Assembly (NCBI GenBank): GCA_002633005.1
Contig: NMRA01000036.1
Span: forward strand, 190,869 to 254,868
DNA length: 64,000 nt
From: Phoronis australis
Taxonomy: Eukaryota > Phoronida > Phoronidae
Direction: 5' to 3'
Shown: positions 51,401 to 63,400 of the stretch, piece after piece
Numbering within the stretch: the first letter of the stretch is position 1
How the letters are laid out: each line of letters begins with the position of its first letter
Translations under genes and position numbers: made by a program
Notes under the pieces: generated by a model
Databases searched by the model: none
The model's input: the letters and a program-made list of their open reading frames with translations, nothing else
Told to the model about the DNA's origin: nothing

Positions 51401-54400
51401 CATGAGGGAGGGCCCTGAGTTACAATGTCTACTTATTACAATTGTCAATTTGATGCAGTTTTTCTGACAGTCTCAGGGAAAACGTGAATGTGTATGGAAA
51501 GAAGCAAAAGTTTATGAAAGATTCATTGACGAAATTCAACATCCTCTGATCCTGGCAGCCAATAGAATGGCTACAAAATGATGCCATAGGGCTAAGCATC
51601 AAAGCTGCATTTCACCTGTCTAGCAGGCTATAAAAAATGTAAATTAAATTTAAACCTTCTATTCTGATCATAAAATCAGTCTCCTAGTATTCCTTGCCAC
51701 GATGAGAGTCTATTTCCATTACCAACCAATTGGAAGTAGAATTCTACAGTGGTTAAGAATATTACGATACTGGTTTTATTAAAGACCTAATTTTATTATT
51801 TTTCTTTTTAATCAGTTCAACAGGGCAAATAAAGTATTAATATTACAGTGAATCAAAAGTAGAAAAATTTAGAAGCTTTACACAATGTAAGTTTTAGCAA
51901 GTGAAACATGAACTTCTAAAACAAGTAGTGAGAGAGGGTACAGTCAGAGAAAAATAGACGAGGTCTTGGCTATTATATCACGTGGTGGACAACCAGAGCT
52001 TAAGACAAGTCACATTACCATTTGTTGACAGAGACACCGGTGCCTTGCAACAATGAAACTTTAATCTTCTGCAAATACCTTCTGAAGAGTTGTGTAACAT
52101 AGTATTGATTCGTTTTAATTATCATTGTAAATTGTAGGCATTCTGTTATGAATCTCCAATTTCGGAGACCTTTGAGCTCAATGGATGTGACTTATTCTTA
52201 CAGCTTTTCACAATGTTGGCCATTGACAATAGAAAAAGTCAAGCTGTGAACGATTTTACAAAGGTACCAGACTCTGACCCAGAAAACTACTTTTTTCTCA
52301 ATTCTACCTCAGGTAAGACTACTGATTTATTTAGATTTTGCATTATTTTAATTCGAATGATAAAACAATTTGTGGTCTGTGATTATTCCTTGGTATAGAA
52401 CATTATGTTTGATATGACAAAAATGTATATAACTTTCTGTTAAGCTTCAGGTTATTAGTAATACATAAAAAACTCTATGTAATGAAATATCGGGTTGAAA
52501 TAACATTGTGAGAGGGATCTCTCCACATGAAGCTTAGATCAACGCAATAGTTAGGCAAGTACGAAAATGGGTTCCGTAGATGTTCATCAAATGAGCTCTT
52601 CTCCAGTCACCGTCTTTGTCGTTTAAAGTACCGCAATACTACTGTTATCAAAAAGCCAACACATTTACGCAAGCTAAGTTCCCAGCTAAGACTATACCTG
52701 TGTGGGCTTTGTGTTCACCTGTCACTCGATGGATGGTACTTCCCAATCAACTCTCATGGAAGAACCCCCAAGTCGTATTGCTTGATGGAGCTCCACTTCA
52801 TCGATCGAGAAACTTTGATGGGGATGTTGTTTACTTTACTCAGGTGAGGATAAATTCTTTTATTGCATTCAATTGACAGGTGTGGTGTCAAACAATAAAA
52901 TCATGGATTATGAGACGTTCCGAGAGAAGACTTTCTCGGTGAAGGCACAGTCCACTTATGGAGGGGTAGTGGCGTCTGCCATTACTAAGGTCATTGTGAA
53001 CCTGCAGGACATCAATGACAATTCACCAGAGTTTGGTGAGCCCGTACGTATTTAATTTAATTCCTCCTATTTAAATTAGTTTTGGACACAAAAGCTCAAA
53101 AATATGTAAATTAGTGCTGTTCAGCACATTTTTGACACAGATTTTATTCACACACAAAAGGATAATTTTGTTGTGTTTGTTGTATTTGGAACCGTTACTG
53201 TAATTGCAGTAGTTTTCAAGGTGTTCTGTATCTGCTGGAATTGTTTTGCAATTTTTAATGTGCCATTTCATATTGCTAATACGTTACCAGATATAATACT
53301 TTTCAACAATTTCTGGGGTTGACTAATCAATTATTATATATTATATTTTTCTGTAATTAGCATTGAAAAAGATGTTAAGTTATGAAAACAAGACCATCTA
53401 ATTGTGTCTCATTGATTTTTGTAAAATGTTTTTGTATTTTTAGTGTACATTAGCTACGATTAAAATTAGTTTAAAGTGCTGAAAATCACCATTTTCCATG
53501 AGTACATTGTTAGAATCAAAGAAAGCAGTGTGGCCTGATGGGATAAGTGTTCGTTTCATTTGCTCAAGGTCGTGGGTTTGAGTCCCACTGGGGCACACTT
53601 CTAGACCCGTGAGTCAGGTCTCGAGCTCCTCAGCTCAGTTTTAACTGTATAGTGATAAAGCATAACAATGGTTCTAAGTGATTATGCAATGGGCCTACGT
53701 GAGCGGCATGAGCACGTCTGGTACAATGTTTACCACACGGCCTGCAATTATATAAATTTTAGAAACATTAAAACTTTCTTATAAAACATTGTATATCACA
53801 ACCGTGAATTCAATATCCAAAAAACAAGAAAATAGAAGAAAAGGGACAATCACTTTAGTTAAAGTTTCTGAACTCCACGGACACGAGTGTGACGTATGAA
53901 CATACCCAGCAGCAGTGTGTCATGTCCACCAACATACAGGCTTCTTATACAAACTAATGTGCTATGTCTGCACTTCTCTGATGTGGCGTGAGAAATTGAA
54001 AAGTGCCACAGCGTGCTCAAATACCGACTTGTCACAACTGCCATAAACGTGGCGTCTCAATATTTTATTTATCATACCTTTAACCACGGGAAAACGAGCA
54101 ACAATATCTGATGACTTTGCACACTAAACACAACGGAGAATGACTAATGCTGTGACTGATTGTCCGGATTCTAAGTTTGATGTGTCTACTAATAAATGCT
54201 TGTAACTTGAGATCAGTTAAGGAACATATCACCAGATGGTGTTTGGGGGTCTTCTAATTTGACGGCTGATGACTGATGGGCTTATTCTTTGGTGTCTTTT
54301 ATATGAAATTGATGGATTTAAGTATTTTAAGGACTTTTTCTTCAGTGTCCATTTCTTCTGTAAGATTTAGTTTAATTTGTTTTGTTTTGTGCTGCCAACG

Positions 54401-57400
54401 CAAATTTTTGTCGCAATCACATGTACGATATATTGCTTTGTAAAGACCATGTACATCTCAGCAATTCCGGACAAAGCTAATTGCCAAAATAGATTTTTTT
54501 AAGTTTTCAAAAGTTTCTGATATTGTTGTGAATGCCCACAATTTCTCAAAAAATTGTCTTTTAGTAAATATGTTTATGATATAGAACTTGGTTAAACTAT
54601 AAACTTGTCTGCCATATTGTGTCCTAAATTGGTGCAATTTTACCATTGCTGACTGCATTTGATAGTTGGATGTTAGTTTCCAAAATGCTGACTCTGCATG
54701 CGTTCTTTCAGTATGGCTACACATTCAGTGTTCTAGACGAGTCTCGTGGGGGCACTGTTGTTGGTTTGATACAAGCACGGGATAAAGATGGGGGCGGCTC
54801 AGCGACCGTGCTCTACACACTGTCGGGAATGAAGGCAAATCATTTCTACATCAGTCCTGATGTAAGTATAACAGTCTTCACTGGTTGATTCAAGGTTGAC
54901 ACTTAAAACCTGGAAAATGGAAAAATAATTTCCAGGCATGGAAAACTCCAGACATGACAATTTAGGAAGATTTCGTCCACCGCCTTACTGTTGTTTTAAA
55001 TGTGTGTGAATGCATAGATTAGGAAGTCTTTTTGTGAAAAATTCGTGAGACACATGCAATGCGATAATGCTGAAGTCAAATGGCCCACATTGCATTTCAG
55101 CAGCATCAAAGATGAAATCTTCCAAATGCAGGTTTTAGTCCAAAATAATGACAAAAATTTGGTAATTAGCACTTTTGGCACTTATTTTTATCATATTTGC
55201 AGAGTTGTGACATTGTAGCTATTCAAAAAACCAAAGCTTTATATTCAAGAATGTGTAGGCTCTCTTTAATGTTGGCCTTGACGCCTGCCAGTTCATGTTG
55301 AACATCTTGTTTCTGTTCATAGTGACTGATGCTTTTAGTGGGTGGTTATTTGCGTTGGTTATCTTAATGGTGTGTTTTGTTTCAAATGATGATGTTTTGA
55401 GGTAAAACAAAACGTTCAGTTAAGTCATTGAAAACGAAACTTGGGCTCCAGGGGAGTTAGATGAAACCAATTCTTGTAACTTAAACCATGCTTGGTGATA
55501 CTGATATGCAATAATTACTTCAAGTCTACCCTTGAAAAGTGGTAGAAAATTAAACTCAGTGTGAGTAGGACCAACCTGTTGACTATGGTTTAAAATGTGT
55601 TGATTAATTTGACGCTCGCTACTGACATGAGCACTTTCACTGCAGGGATGTAATAATTTTGTGCTAGTATTTTAATGGCAGTCTTGGCAATTGTAGGTGT
55701 TTCAAGAATGAACTGGAGACCATTGTAATGACCATAACAGGGATGAATTTTTAATACTTCCAAAGTCTAGGAAATGGCTGTATAATTTTATACACCCTCT
55801 GCGCAACAATCAACAACACATAAGACACTTATCCGTTACAGTTCAATAATCAAACGTAATCTTTGAAAAGATGTCAGAATTTGTGGTTTCCTGGAGCGTA
55901 CTAAATTTACCGTAATTTCTTTTTAGAATTTTTAAGATGATTTCCCGCACTCTTAATGAAACTAATATACTGTATATTAAGGAAGACACAACAATAGCAG
56001 ATAGTGTTTCAATTGTTAGCGCTGACCTGAACAAAGCAGCATTGACGTATTCAGTGTTGATTTGTTTCTGCCTAAAATTGGAAAATCTGATCAGGGCAAA
56101 TTACTCAAGAAAAAGCCGTGTCCAATTTAAAAAGCCCTTTGGTGTGTGGGTGAAGAGTCAATAGTTGGGATAGCAATTCAATAGTCTTGATGTTGTCGGT
56201 TTTAGAGGGGACAATAGGCTGTTTCTGGAAATATTCACCTTCAAGGAAACAAGGTTTGCACACTGTTTACTAGCGATAGTAGTTCTTGGAGCAACAGGCA
56301 ATACTCACCGCCTGGGTCTACATGTGGGAATATCCTCCTGTCTGGGTGGGTATTCGTTGCTGTTATACCCAGTCTAGGGGATCACTGCCACATGTAGGCC
56401 CATATGGTGAGTACCACAAGTAAGGGTATCCTATGGACTGGGCCTGCCAGCAGAGTGTACCCACCTCCTGGATCTACCAGCTTGGAATACCCCTGGTTAG
56501 GTCTGCCAGTGGGAGAATCCACTGGTAGACCTACATAGGGGTACTCCTAGCAGGTAGACCCATACAGCGAATACCCTTAGACTAGCTGTTACATAGTCTT
56601 TCAGCGTACTTAGTGTGACCAGATATAACTTGTTTTTTGCATTGATAGCGTCATGGCCGGGTACGTATTTCTCCAAGCATGCATGTATTGATTTTTTATA
56701 TAATTTAAGGGCGTTCACCTTAATTACCACCTTTTGTTTTTAGTTATATAAATTAACACTATCATTATTATTCGTATTTGTCTCCTTACTCTTATTGTTG
56801 TTTTTAACATCTTAATCCAGTCACTATTTTTCTATTTTCGTTCAAGTTTGTCTTTAGAAGAATTATTCTTTTTGTCATTGAACCTGTCCAATAGATTTTA
56901 GTCGTAATTTTTGTCCCACTGAATTTCTCTATCTGTTGTATGGGAATAATAAATTCTTAAGGCTAATAGTGCACACCTTTGAAGACCGGAAAACTGTCTA
57001 CTTTACACTAATTTAAAGAAGTTTTGGATAACTTACTAAGTCATATGTTAAGTAAATTTCAACTAGTGTTTCATTAGAAATATCGGTCTAGTAAAATCTC
57101 ACCAATTTAGGACACATGGCCAACTAGTGAAGTTTTATTTTATCATTTTTTGCATGTTGCCCCTTAAGAGTCTTTTCTATGCTCAAGTTTTTCTGTTACC
57201 ATAGCTACCATCAGATAATGTGTTGAAAGAATGTGACTATTTACAACAATGTTAAAAGCATTTGAAAAATGAAAAAGGGCTATTTTGGTAATTATTTTTG
57301 TCTGAATTTGGCAAGATTTTACCGTATGTATTTGTACTGATATTGGCGTGAGAGTCAAATTAAAATGAAATTACATGCTCAGGATTGCTGTATATGCACA

Positions 57401-60400
57401 CTTCACATTGAAACCTACTTCAGCTGCTGCATTCAACTGAACAGTTAGTTATCCTACAGTTGTCAGATAACTGTAGTTGTGAAATAAGTAAAATCAAAGT
57501 TTCATTTTGGTGTTGGAACAGTGACTAACTCATGCAGCACCCTCCCTTCAACAGCTTCCTTGTGTCTCTTGCAGGGCACGCTTACTGTTGCTGTGGGTAA
57601 GGTGATTGACAGAGAACAACATGCCCTTTATAACCTCATGGTTCAGGCTGCAGATGGAACCAACTCGGCCACGAACAGAGTCACAACTGTCCCTGTGAGT
57701 ATATGGATATCAGGCTATGGAAGGTCTGTGAGGCATGTAATTATATTTGCCTGTTTTCAAAAATAGCCACAGAGTTTGAGTTTTGGTTTGTCTTGTAGGA
57801 TTATGGACACTGAGTTTTACTGAAAAGTGTAATTTCATTTTGTCTATTTTGAAACAAAATGCAATTTTACATTATAGCATGATTTGTGCAGTTCACTCGC
57901 CTTTCACCAAACAACATTAGGTATAGTGACCATTTCCATCAATGTTGCAACCTTTTCAAAAACAGATTAGTAGTTCAATAAATGAATTTATTTTTGTCTT
58001 AGGTCGAAGAATTTATTCCGTCCTGAATAAGTGGCAGTTTTCCCCAATGCTATGCAGTTAAATTTGTCTCGTGTTTCATCTGGAAGTCAGCCAGTTCCTT
58101 GACTAGCAGAAAGCCGTTGCTTTCATTTCACATCGTCGTTGATTTCTTTTTATGGAACATTTTGCAATTCCCAGGGAACTTGGATTTAAACTAGCACAGG
58201 CGCAAGCGTTTTGCTGTTCGTGTTGTTAGTTTAAATTGTTTTTCAAAAATAAATGAGCTCAATTTATGCAAATGTGCTTAACAGGACAAATCCTTGGTGG
58301 TCTTTTCCAGGTGACTATTCAAGTCACAGACATCAATGACAATCCACCTGTGTTTACTTCGAGTGAGTACAGCTTCTACACATTGGAGACGACGTCAGCG
58401 GGAACATCCATTGGGGCCGTCCGGGCCACAGACAAAGATAAAGACAATAGGTCAGATGGAATCACGTATCAGCTGGACTTAACTTCTGACACCAGCAGAG
58501 GTATGGGTACATTAATTATAGTTAAATTTATTTTAATACTATACAATCTCTTTAAAAGAAATATTTAAAAAATGCAGTGTTCTAGATTTTTGCTTTATGT
58601 TAAATTGATATGAATTATGGTATTTTAGTAATTTCGCCTAAGACTGGGGTTTTGTCAAAGATCCTAATAGTGCAATTAGTAGCTACCATCAGAAATGAGA
58701 GAATTGTTCAGTTTAAAAGTTTTCCTTGCAGTGTAATAGCAGGAATCTTGTTGTTTTTATGTGGGTGATTCTCTCTGCAAATGACAATTCCCACTCTCAA
58801 ATCATTTAATTACTAGCAGCAATTTTAATCTTGTTCAATTTTTTGAGAGTGAACAAAGGTTACACAGCATAATTTTGTATCAAAATTGAAGGAATCTGAC
58901 TGCAGTCAATCTTTGTTTATTAAATTTAACTTGTTAAATGTATTTATCGTTATTTATTTGACATTTGCAACTTTTATTTTCACATCAACCCTTAGGGTTT
59001 ATTTTACGTTACTCATTTCTATTTATGTCCTGTGGTTCTAATTTTGTATTCCTACTCCTCTCTACTCGACACGTGATGGGTCACTCATATTTCCTTTGTT
59101 CAGTATAGCGTAGTCTATTTCATTTAGCCACCTACCTCGTTGTCTACAAGACCTCCATGTTTTTCTCAGTATTATTCCCAGCCTCCATTCCACTTGCCTG
59201 TTTTCTGTTTGTTGTTTGTCTATATTCTTCTCTTTGTGCATTTTTTGTTAGGCCCTTCAGGCTTTTCTTAATTATTTCGTATTCGTTCCATTTTTAAAAG
59301 GCCATTTCTGTGCAGACGCCGGTGACATTTTGTTCCGTGCCCATCTACCAGAGTCTTTTTAGTTTATTGTACCTACGTCATAATTAATGACATTATTCCC
59401 AATCCTCTTGATTACACTGCAACATATCTCGTGGCGTACCCAAGGCAAAATAGATTATGATAAATAACCCATAACAGGGCTTGATACCCTTTCAAACTCT
59501 GATTCCTAATCGTATCTCAGAGGAATGTGAATTTTTCTCCATATCAAAAAGTTGATAAGTTTCTGCCTATTCAGTTTGTTACATTATCACCTTGTTAAAG
59601 TTTTGTCGGAGCTGAGGATTGTTCAAATACACAGTCAATAGCCGTTATCAAATCCCTATTAATTGGACCTTAAGTTGATGATAATTTGTTGAACAGACCC
59701 GCAAAGTCCTGAAGGTGAGACCGATGCATGCTGCATAATGTTAACTCTTGCAAAGACACGCTCTCAGTTGATCACATTCACTGATTAAAGGAATACTCCC
59801 AAGATTTGAAATTAAGAAAAATATTATTTGGGATCTTGTAAACACGAGAGAAAAAAATTCAAAACAGGTACGGCAAATGACGAGTATTGTGTTCTATTAA
59901 TAGACACTCTTGTGCAGTGACATCATTCTTAGACACAGTTCAGTCAGTGGGAGCTAAAGTAGTTGTGGCGAGTCCCATTGTCATTATAATTGACTACCAG
60001 ATGGTGGTTAACTTGTGAGGAAGTGTACTTGTCCATTTTATTGTATTTGTTTTGAATAATTAATTTTTTAGATTTTCTTAATTTTGTCCGAGAATGATGT
60101 CAACGGCTTGTCCCATATTTGCATACAGAGGTCACATGACTGATAGATAGTGAGTGGATGTCTTATGACCACAGATACTTAAAGTTGGGAAAGTCTGGGA
60201 GTATTCCTTTAATGTCACATTTTGATGTTGTGCACTTGTTTATTTTGTTGTCTTTTCTATTGCACGCTATTTTAGTTGCTTTCATAGTAGTTTTTAGTAA
60301 TGTGTGCACTGTGAAAATAACTTCATTGCAGTGTTTTAACAAAAGACTGCACAGTTATAGTCAACATTAGAATGGCTGCACTTTATTTACTTGACCCATC

Positions 60401-63400
60401 CAACACCAAGCCAGAGCAAGGTCCACTATCCAGGAAATTTTGTCAGTTGGTGAATCCGAGTTCACCTTTGTGAATCTGTCAGCTGTGTTTGCTTATTGAC
60501 CATGCTGAGTCCTCAATTTGTACTCAAGTGTGGCCAATCTGAACGCTTAAAAGGCACCTGTGACACCATTGAAGAACTGTTATTAAAACCTCTTGAATGC
60601 TTTTAGTACAGCACATTCTGAACAAGTGGAATAAGCGACTAAGTTCACTGTCTCATACTTAAATTTATTCACATTAAAATAGTTGTTACTGCTGCATGTT
60701 GTCTTAAAGCTGTATTGAACCTGTGTTTTTGTCAAAAAAAACAAGTTTTGATTGTAGCCACTTTTTATGAAATTGACCTCAACTGCTCCTTAGTCAGAAA
60801 GACGTGATTTCTGTGCTGGAAGACATCACAGTTGCGGCATGAGATTTTTGGCGGTCGGTCTTACAAAATTACGAACTGTCTTCCCAAGCCCACTCCTAAA
60901 CTGAGTGGGGAGCAAAACAAGACCAATTTTTTTAGCAGCAAGTGACCTAAATCAAAACTTGTTTTTTGACAGAAAGCACTCACCTGTCGCTCATCGATTC
61001 TTTTATAATTTAGGTCATCATTTAAGACAGTCACATCTTTTTAGAACATTGTATCAGCAGAGGATTTTATTAAATATTCTCGTGCGTAGTTAATCATTGA
61101 TGATACATTCCCATCACATCTAATTTTAATCCATATTTATCTTCATATTAATAGATCATAATATTTGCTGTTACTTTTTAATTTCTCTGGTTTTCTATTT
61201 TTATTTTATTCAAAGTACTTAATGCGTAGCATTATTCCTTGTTTCAATTTTGATAATTTCAGTTTTTTAATTTTTTTTAAATTTCATGTGTAAAGTGTTT
61301 TTAACAGTTCACACGTGATCTTAAAAGATCATTTGACATATACATAAGTATTTTCAATGTTAATTACAATTAAATAATAATAGTAATGATGATTATCATA
61401 AAATAATAATAATAGTAATAATAATAAATTGCCTCATCACTTTTAATGTTGTGTGGAACTGCAATTTAGAGACAAATATCTTTGGTTAAATCTGCGTGCC
61501 ATCTGGCCATTGTGAATATTATGTGATATACGTAGTTTATACACCTTTCATGGTGACCAAAACCTTAGTCCAGTCATCATAATCTGTTTTCTTGTAACCA
61601 TTCTAACTTACTCATGACTTTCCAGGGTTGTTCCAAGTCGATTTCTTGACGGGGGTCATCAGCACACGACAGGATATGAGAGCCAACGCTGACCCATTTG
61701 AATTTAACATCATCGCACGTGACAACTACAACGGACAAGACCAGGTGTCTCGAACCAGCCAGGTGAAAGTCAAAGTTTTCGTAGGAAATACAATTACAGA
61801 CGGGCGGCCTGTCTTTATCTCACCCTCTCCAGGAAGTGAGGCAACAGTGTTTGAAGTAAGTATAGTCAGTTTAAAATTGTGGTAGTCTGTTGGTTGGTGT
61901 GGTAACCAACGTCAAACTGGTTCTCAAAACAACCCACCTGTTCTATCCTACTGATTAGTGTTGATGTGAGCTGTCATTATTTTGGGCCACACTCAATGCA
62001 GGAAACCACCAATTAGCAATTTTAACACTCTGCAGTGGGTGTTAGACTAATCAACTAATTATTGAATTTGTACTGTTAATGAAAGAAGAAGAAATCATTA
62101 AACAATTTTTTGAATTCTGATGTTTATTTATCATGTCAACTGCCTTTTAGAGAATATTACATATATTAACTAACAAAAACATATATATTGCTTTAAAAGT
62201 CAAAGTAAATGGACCATTGAAAGATTTTTGTGGCAATTTTAAAACAATATACGGAGTAAGCTATAAAAACTGTTTTTCGTATTATAAAACTTTACCTTTT
62301 TCCACTGTTTGCAGTTGTGCAGTGACATTAATGAGCATATCATTTAAAAGTGACGTAAAACCACACTTACCGTGGAAGATGAAGTTGTTTATTAACAAAA
62401 ACTACCCAAATTCCTCAAAACAAAAAGTATAACATTGGCTTTCAACACACACCAATGGTGATACGATGTTGTGGTAACATTTGGTGGCCTTGAAATTTTA
62501 CTTTTAATTAATTTCATCTTGATACCTGTGGTCACATATTCATTTTCTTGATGTGCAGTTTACAAAAGCCAGTATTTGTAATGAAAGTGTAAATTCCAGT
62601 TTCAGTGAGCTTCTGTGGACACAAACGTATCATGTCATCAAAAAATAAAAAGTACATTTTACTATGATAATTCTTCAGAACATATTAGCAAAACAAGCGT
62701 GAAACAACCATTTTTTGCAATTGTTTTTGTGTGGTATAAGTGGAGAGATTACGGTATATGTTTTCCGTTGAGTTGGGGAATAAAGTTTATGATTGTTTTC
62801 TGTTGTGCTTAAATAGTGAACTGTGTTGAAAAATGAAAATGAATTGTCTCATGAGCTACCAAAGTTTCACCATACTAAGTTTTGAAAAAGTTCACGCCAA
62901 GACATTGGCTATTAAAGTGAATCTGGTGTTCTCAATTTGTGTCACAATATTGCGTGGCATAGCCACGAATGATTTATCCCACGATGATTCATATCACTTG
63001 GTCAGTATCCGATTCTGACAGTCCGACTCATATGCTTGAGTGGATAAATGCCATCAACTGGCACTAATTCCATTTTTGTTACCCTTCTTCCAATGTCTGC
63101 ATTCCATAGATGCAAGATGATGCCATGCATTAAAAATGAAGCATGTGATCGCACCATACTTTCTCACGAGTGTCTGAGATCTATGCAACGCTGCCCAAAC
63201 AAGAACTAATGTAACACTCATTGGAAGTTGACTTGGTTAGAGAATCCATCATAGCTGCAAAACACGGTCAAGTTCAATAACTGTCTCGCGATGAGAAAAA
63301 TCTAGCCAAAATCATGTGCTCTCATTGAAAATTAACGTCAATATCTTGAGCAGTCTTGCCAGATTTTTCGAGACCCTAGTGTCATTGTTAAACAGAATTA

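Noticed and set aside
52616-52876. Open frame containing VVLLDGAPLH, loosely like a transposase DNA-binding or DDE segment, and in another frame FIDRE like a cadherin motif
   Set aside because: The cadherin repeat EC9 is already complete with exons 23 and 24, no second transposase motif is near, and the peptide similarity is too short. It could be a transposon remnant, but I cannot support it.
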